Assembly (NCBI GenBank): GCA_003697105.1
Contig: RFFQ01000152.1
Span: forward strand, 1-6,950
Direction of reading: 5' to 3'
DNA: 6,950 bases
From: Gemmatimonadota bacterium
Lineage (GTDB): Bacteria; 4572-55; J002
A program made the translations under genes and the position numbers. The notes under the pieces were generated by a model, which saw nothing but the letters and a program-made list of their open reading frames with translations, did not search any database and was not told where the DNA came from. Within the stretch, counting starts at the first letter, position 1; every line of letters begins with the position of its first letter. This document shows positions 6,664-6,950 of the stretch, one piece after another.

Positions 6664-6950
6664 TGAGCTGTTTTTTCGTTGTTTTGGTGATGTTAATGGC
6701 GATAGTCCCGGCGGGATATGCTGATCCTCCGGATTGGGATTTGGACCCAGCGGCATTCCAGTACACTTGCAACATCACCGGTATATTATATGTGAATAAT
6801 GAGCCGGCTTTCGACCCCTTTAATGAACTCGCCGCTTTCGTGGATGGTGAGATTCGAGGTGTAGCGTCACCGGTACAAGTGGGGAATATGTGGCTTTTCT
6901 TTCTGACCGTTTATTCCAACGAGGTGGTGGGTGAGATGATTCATTTTCAA
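6663..6950 (+). CDS. Second secreted DPPDW-domain protein, tandem paralogue, 3' truncated by window end
   Basis: An open frame of 96 codons runs to the right edge without a stop. Residues 1-20 form a signal peptide-like segment (MSCFFVVLVMLMAIVPAGYA, cleavage likely before DPPDW). The mature part aligns with the preceding protein: from TGIL to the conserved GEMI-x-F, hand alignment gives 36 identical residues of 58, including AAFV, RGVA and WLFFLTVYSN. The ATG at 6663 overlaps the upstream TGA by one base and has GGAGGG at 6649-6654. The n-region lacks Lys/Arg; an in-frame GTG at 6645 would add an Arg, but it has no better binding site, so the ATG is kept. The two genes look like a tandem duplication of a secreted domain. 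Whether this copy also ends in a dockerin-like module lies outside the window. Confidence 0.85.
   Translation, partial: MSCFFVVLVMLMAIVPAGYADPPDWDLDPAAFQYTCNITGILYVNNEPAFDPFNELAAFVDGEIRGVASPVQVGNMWLFFLTVYSNEVVGEMIHFQ

Larger units (their letters stand above)
6124..6950 (+). repeat. Tandem duplication of a secreted-domain coding unit
   Basis: The segment coding for the DPPDW domain in the first gene (about 6130-6363) recurs at about 6723-6950 in the second gene. Similarity is clear at protein level and partial at DNA level, for example around the WLFFLTVYS codons at 6304-6330 and 6891-6917, where differences are mostly synonymous. This indicates an older duplication held by selection rather than a recent exact copy. 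Confidence 0.7.

Overview
The window reads as bacterial chromosome of moderate G+C, with all genes on the + strand and tightly packed. It has two parts separated by a strong terminator-like hairpin at 2964-2996. The combination of a short one-haem CcoP, an M6 metalloprotease ending in a FlgD-like/T9SS-type beta-sandwich, and secreted proteins with dockerin-like EF-hand repeats suggests a Gram-negative lineage of the FCB superphylum (Calditrichota, KSB1, Marinimicrobia or similar). This placement is an inference from gene architecture, not from a marker gene.

Region 1 (1-2934) is the 3' part of a cbb3-type (high-affinity, haem-copper) cytochrome c oxidase operon: the last codons of the subunit before ccoQ (ccoO or a ccoN-ccoO fusion), then ccoQ, ccoP, ccoG and ccoH. 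The genes abut or overlap: ccoP and ccoG share an ATGA, and the ccoQ ribosome binding site overlaps the upstream stop codon. CcoP and the upstream subunit carry electrons to the catalytic CcoN, CcoQ is a small stabilising subunit, CcoG is a polyferredoxin linked to copper delivery, and CcoH is an assembly/stability factor. The standout is CcoP: its only haem-binding site is CGATCH, a CX3CH motif in place of CXXCH, and the usual second cytochrome c domain is absent.

Region 2 (3038-6950) encodes exported or membrane proteins: a 791-residue M6-family zinc metalloprotease with several beta-sandwich domains and a C-terminal FlgD-like domain; a membrane protein with a signal peptide, a weakly YHS-like N-terminal domain, two membrane segments and a C-terminal four-cysteine ribbon; and two tandem paralogues sharing a secreted domain that begins DPPDW. 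The first paralogue is complete and ends in two dockerin-like calcium-binding loops. The second starts at 6663, overlapping the stop of the first by one base, and runs off the window. No RNA genes, CRISPR arrays, insertion sequences or attachment sites were seen. No stretch longer than about 105 bases lacks a gene.
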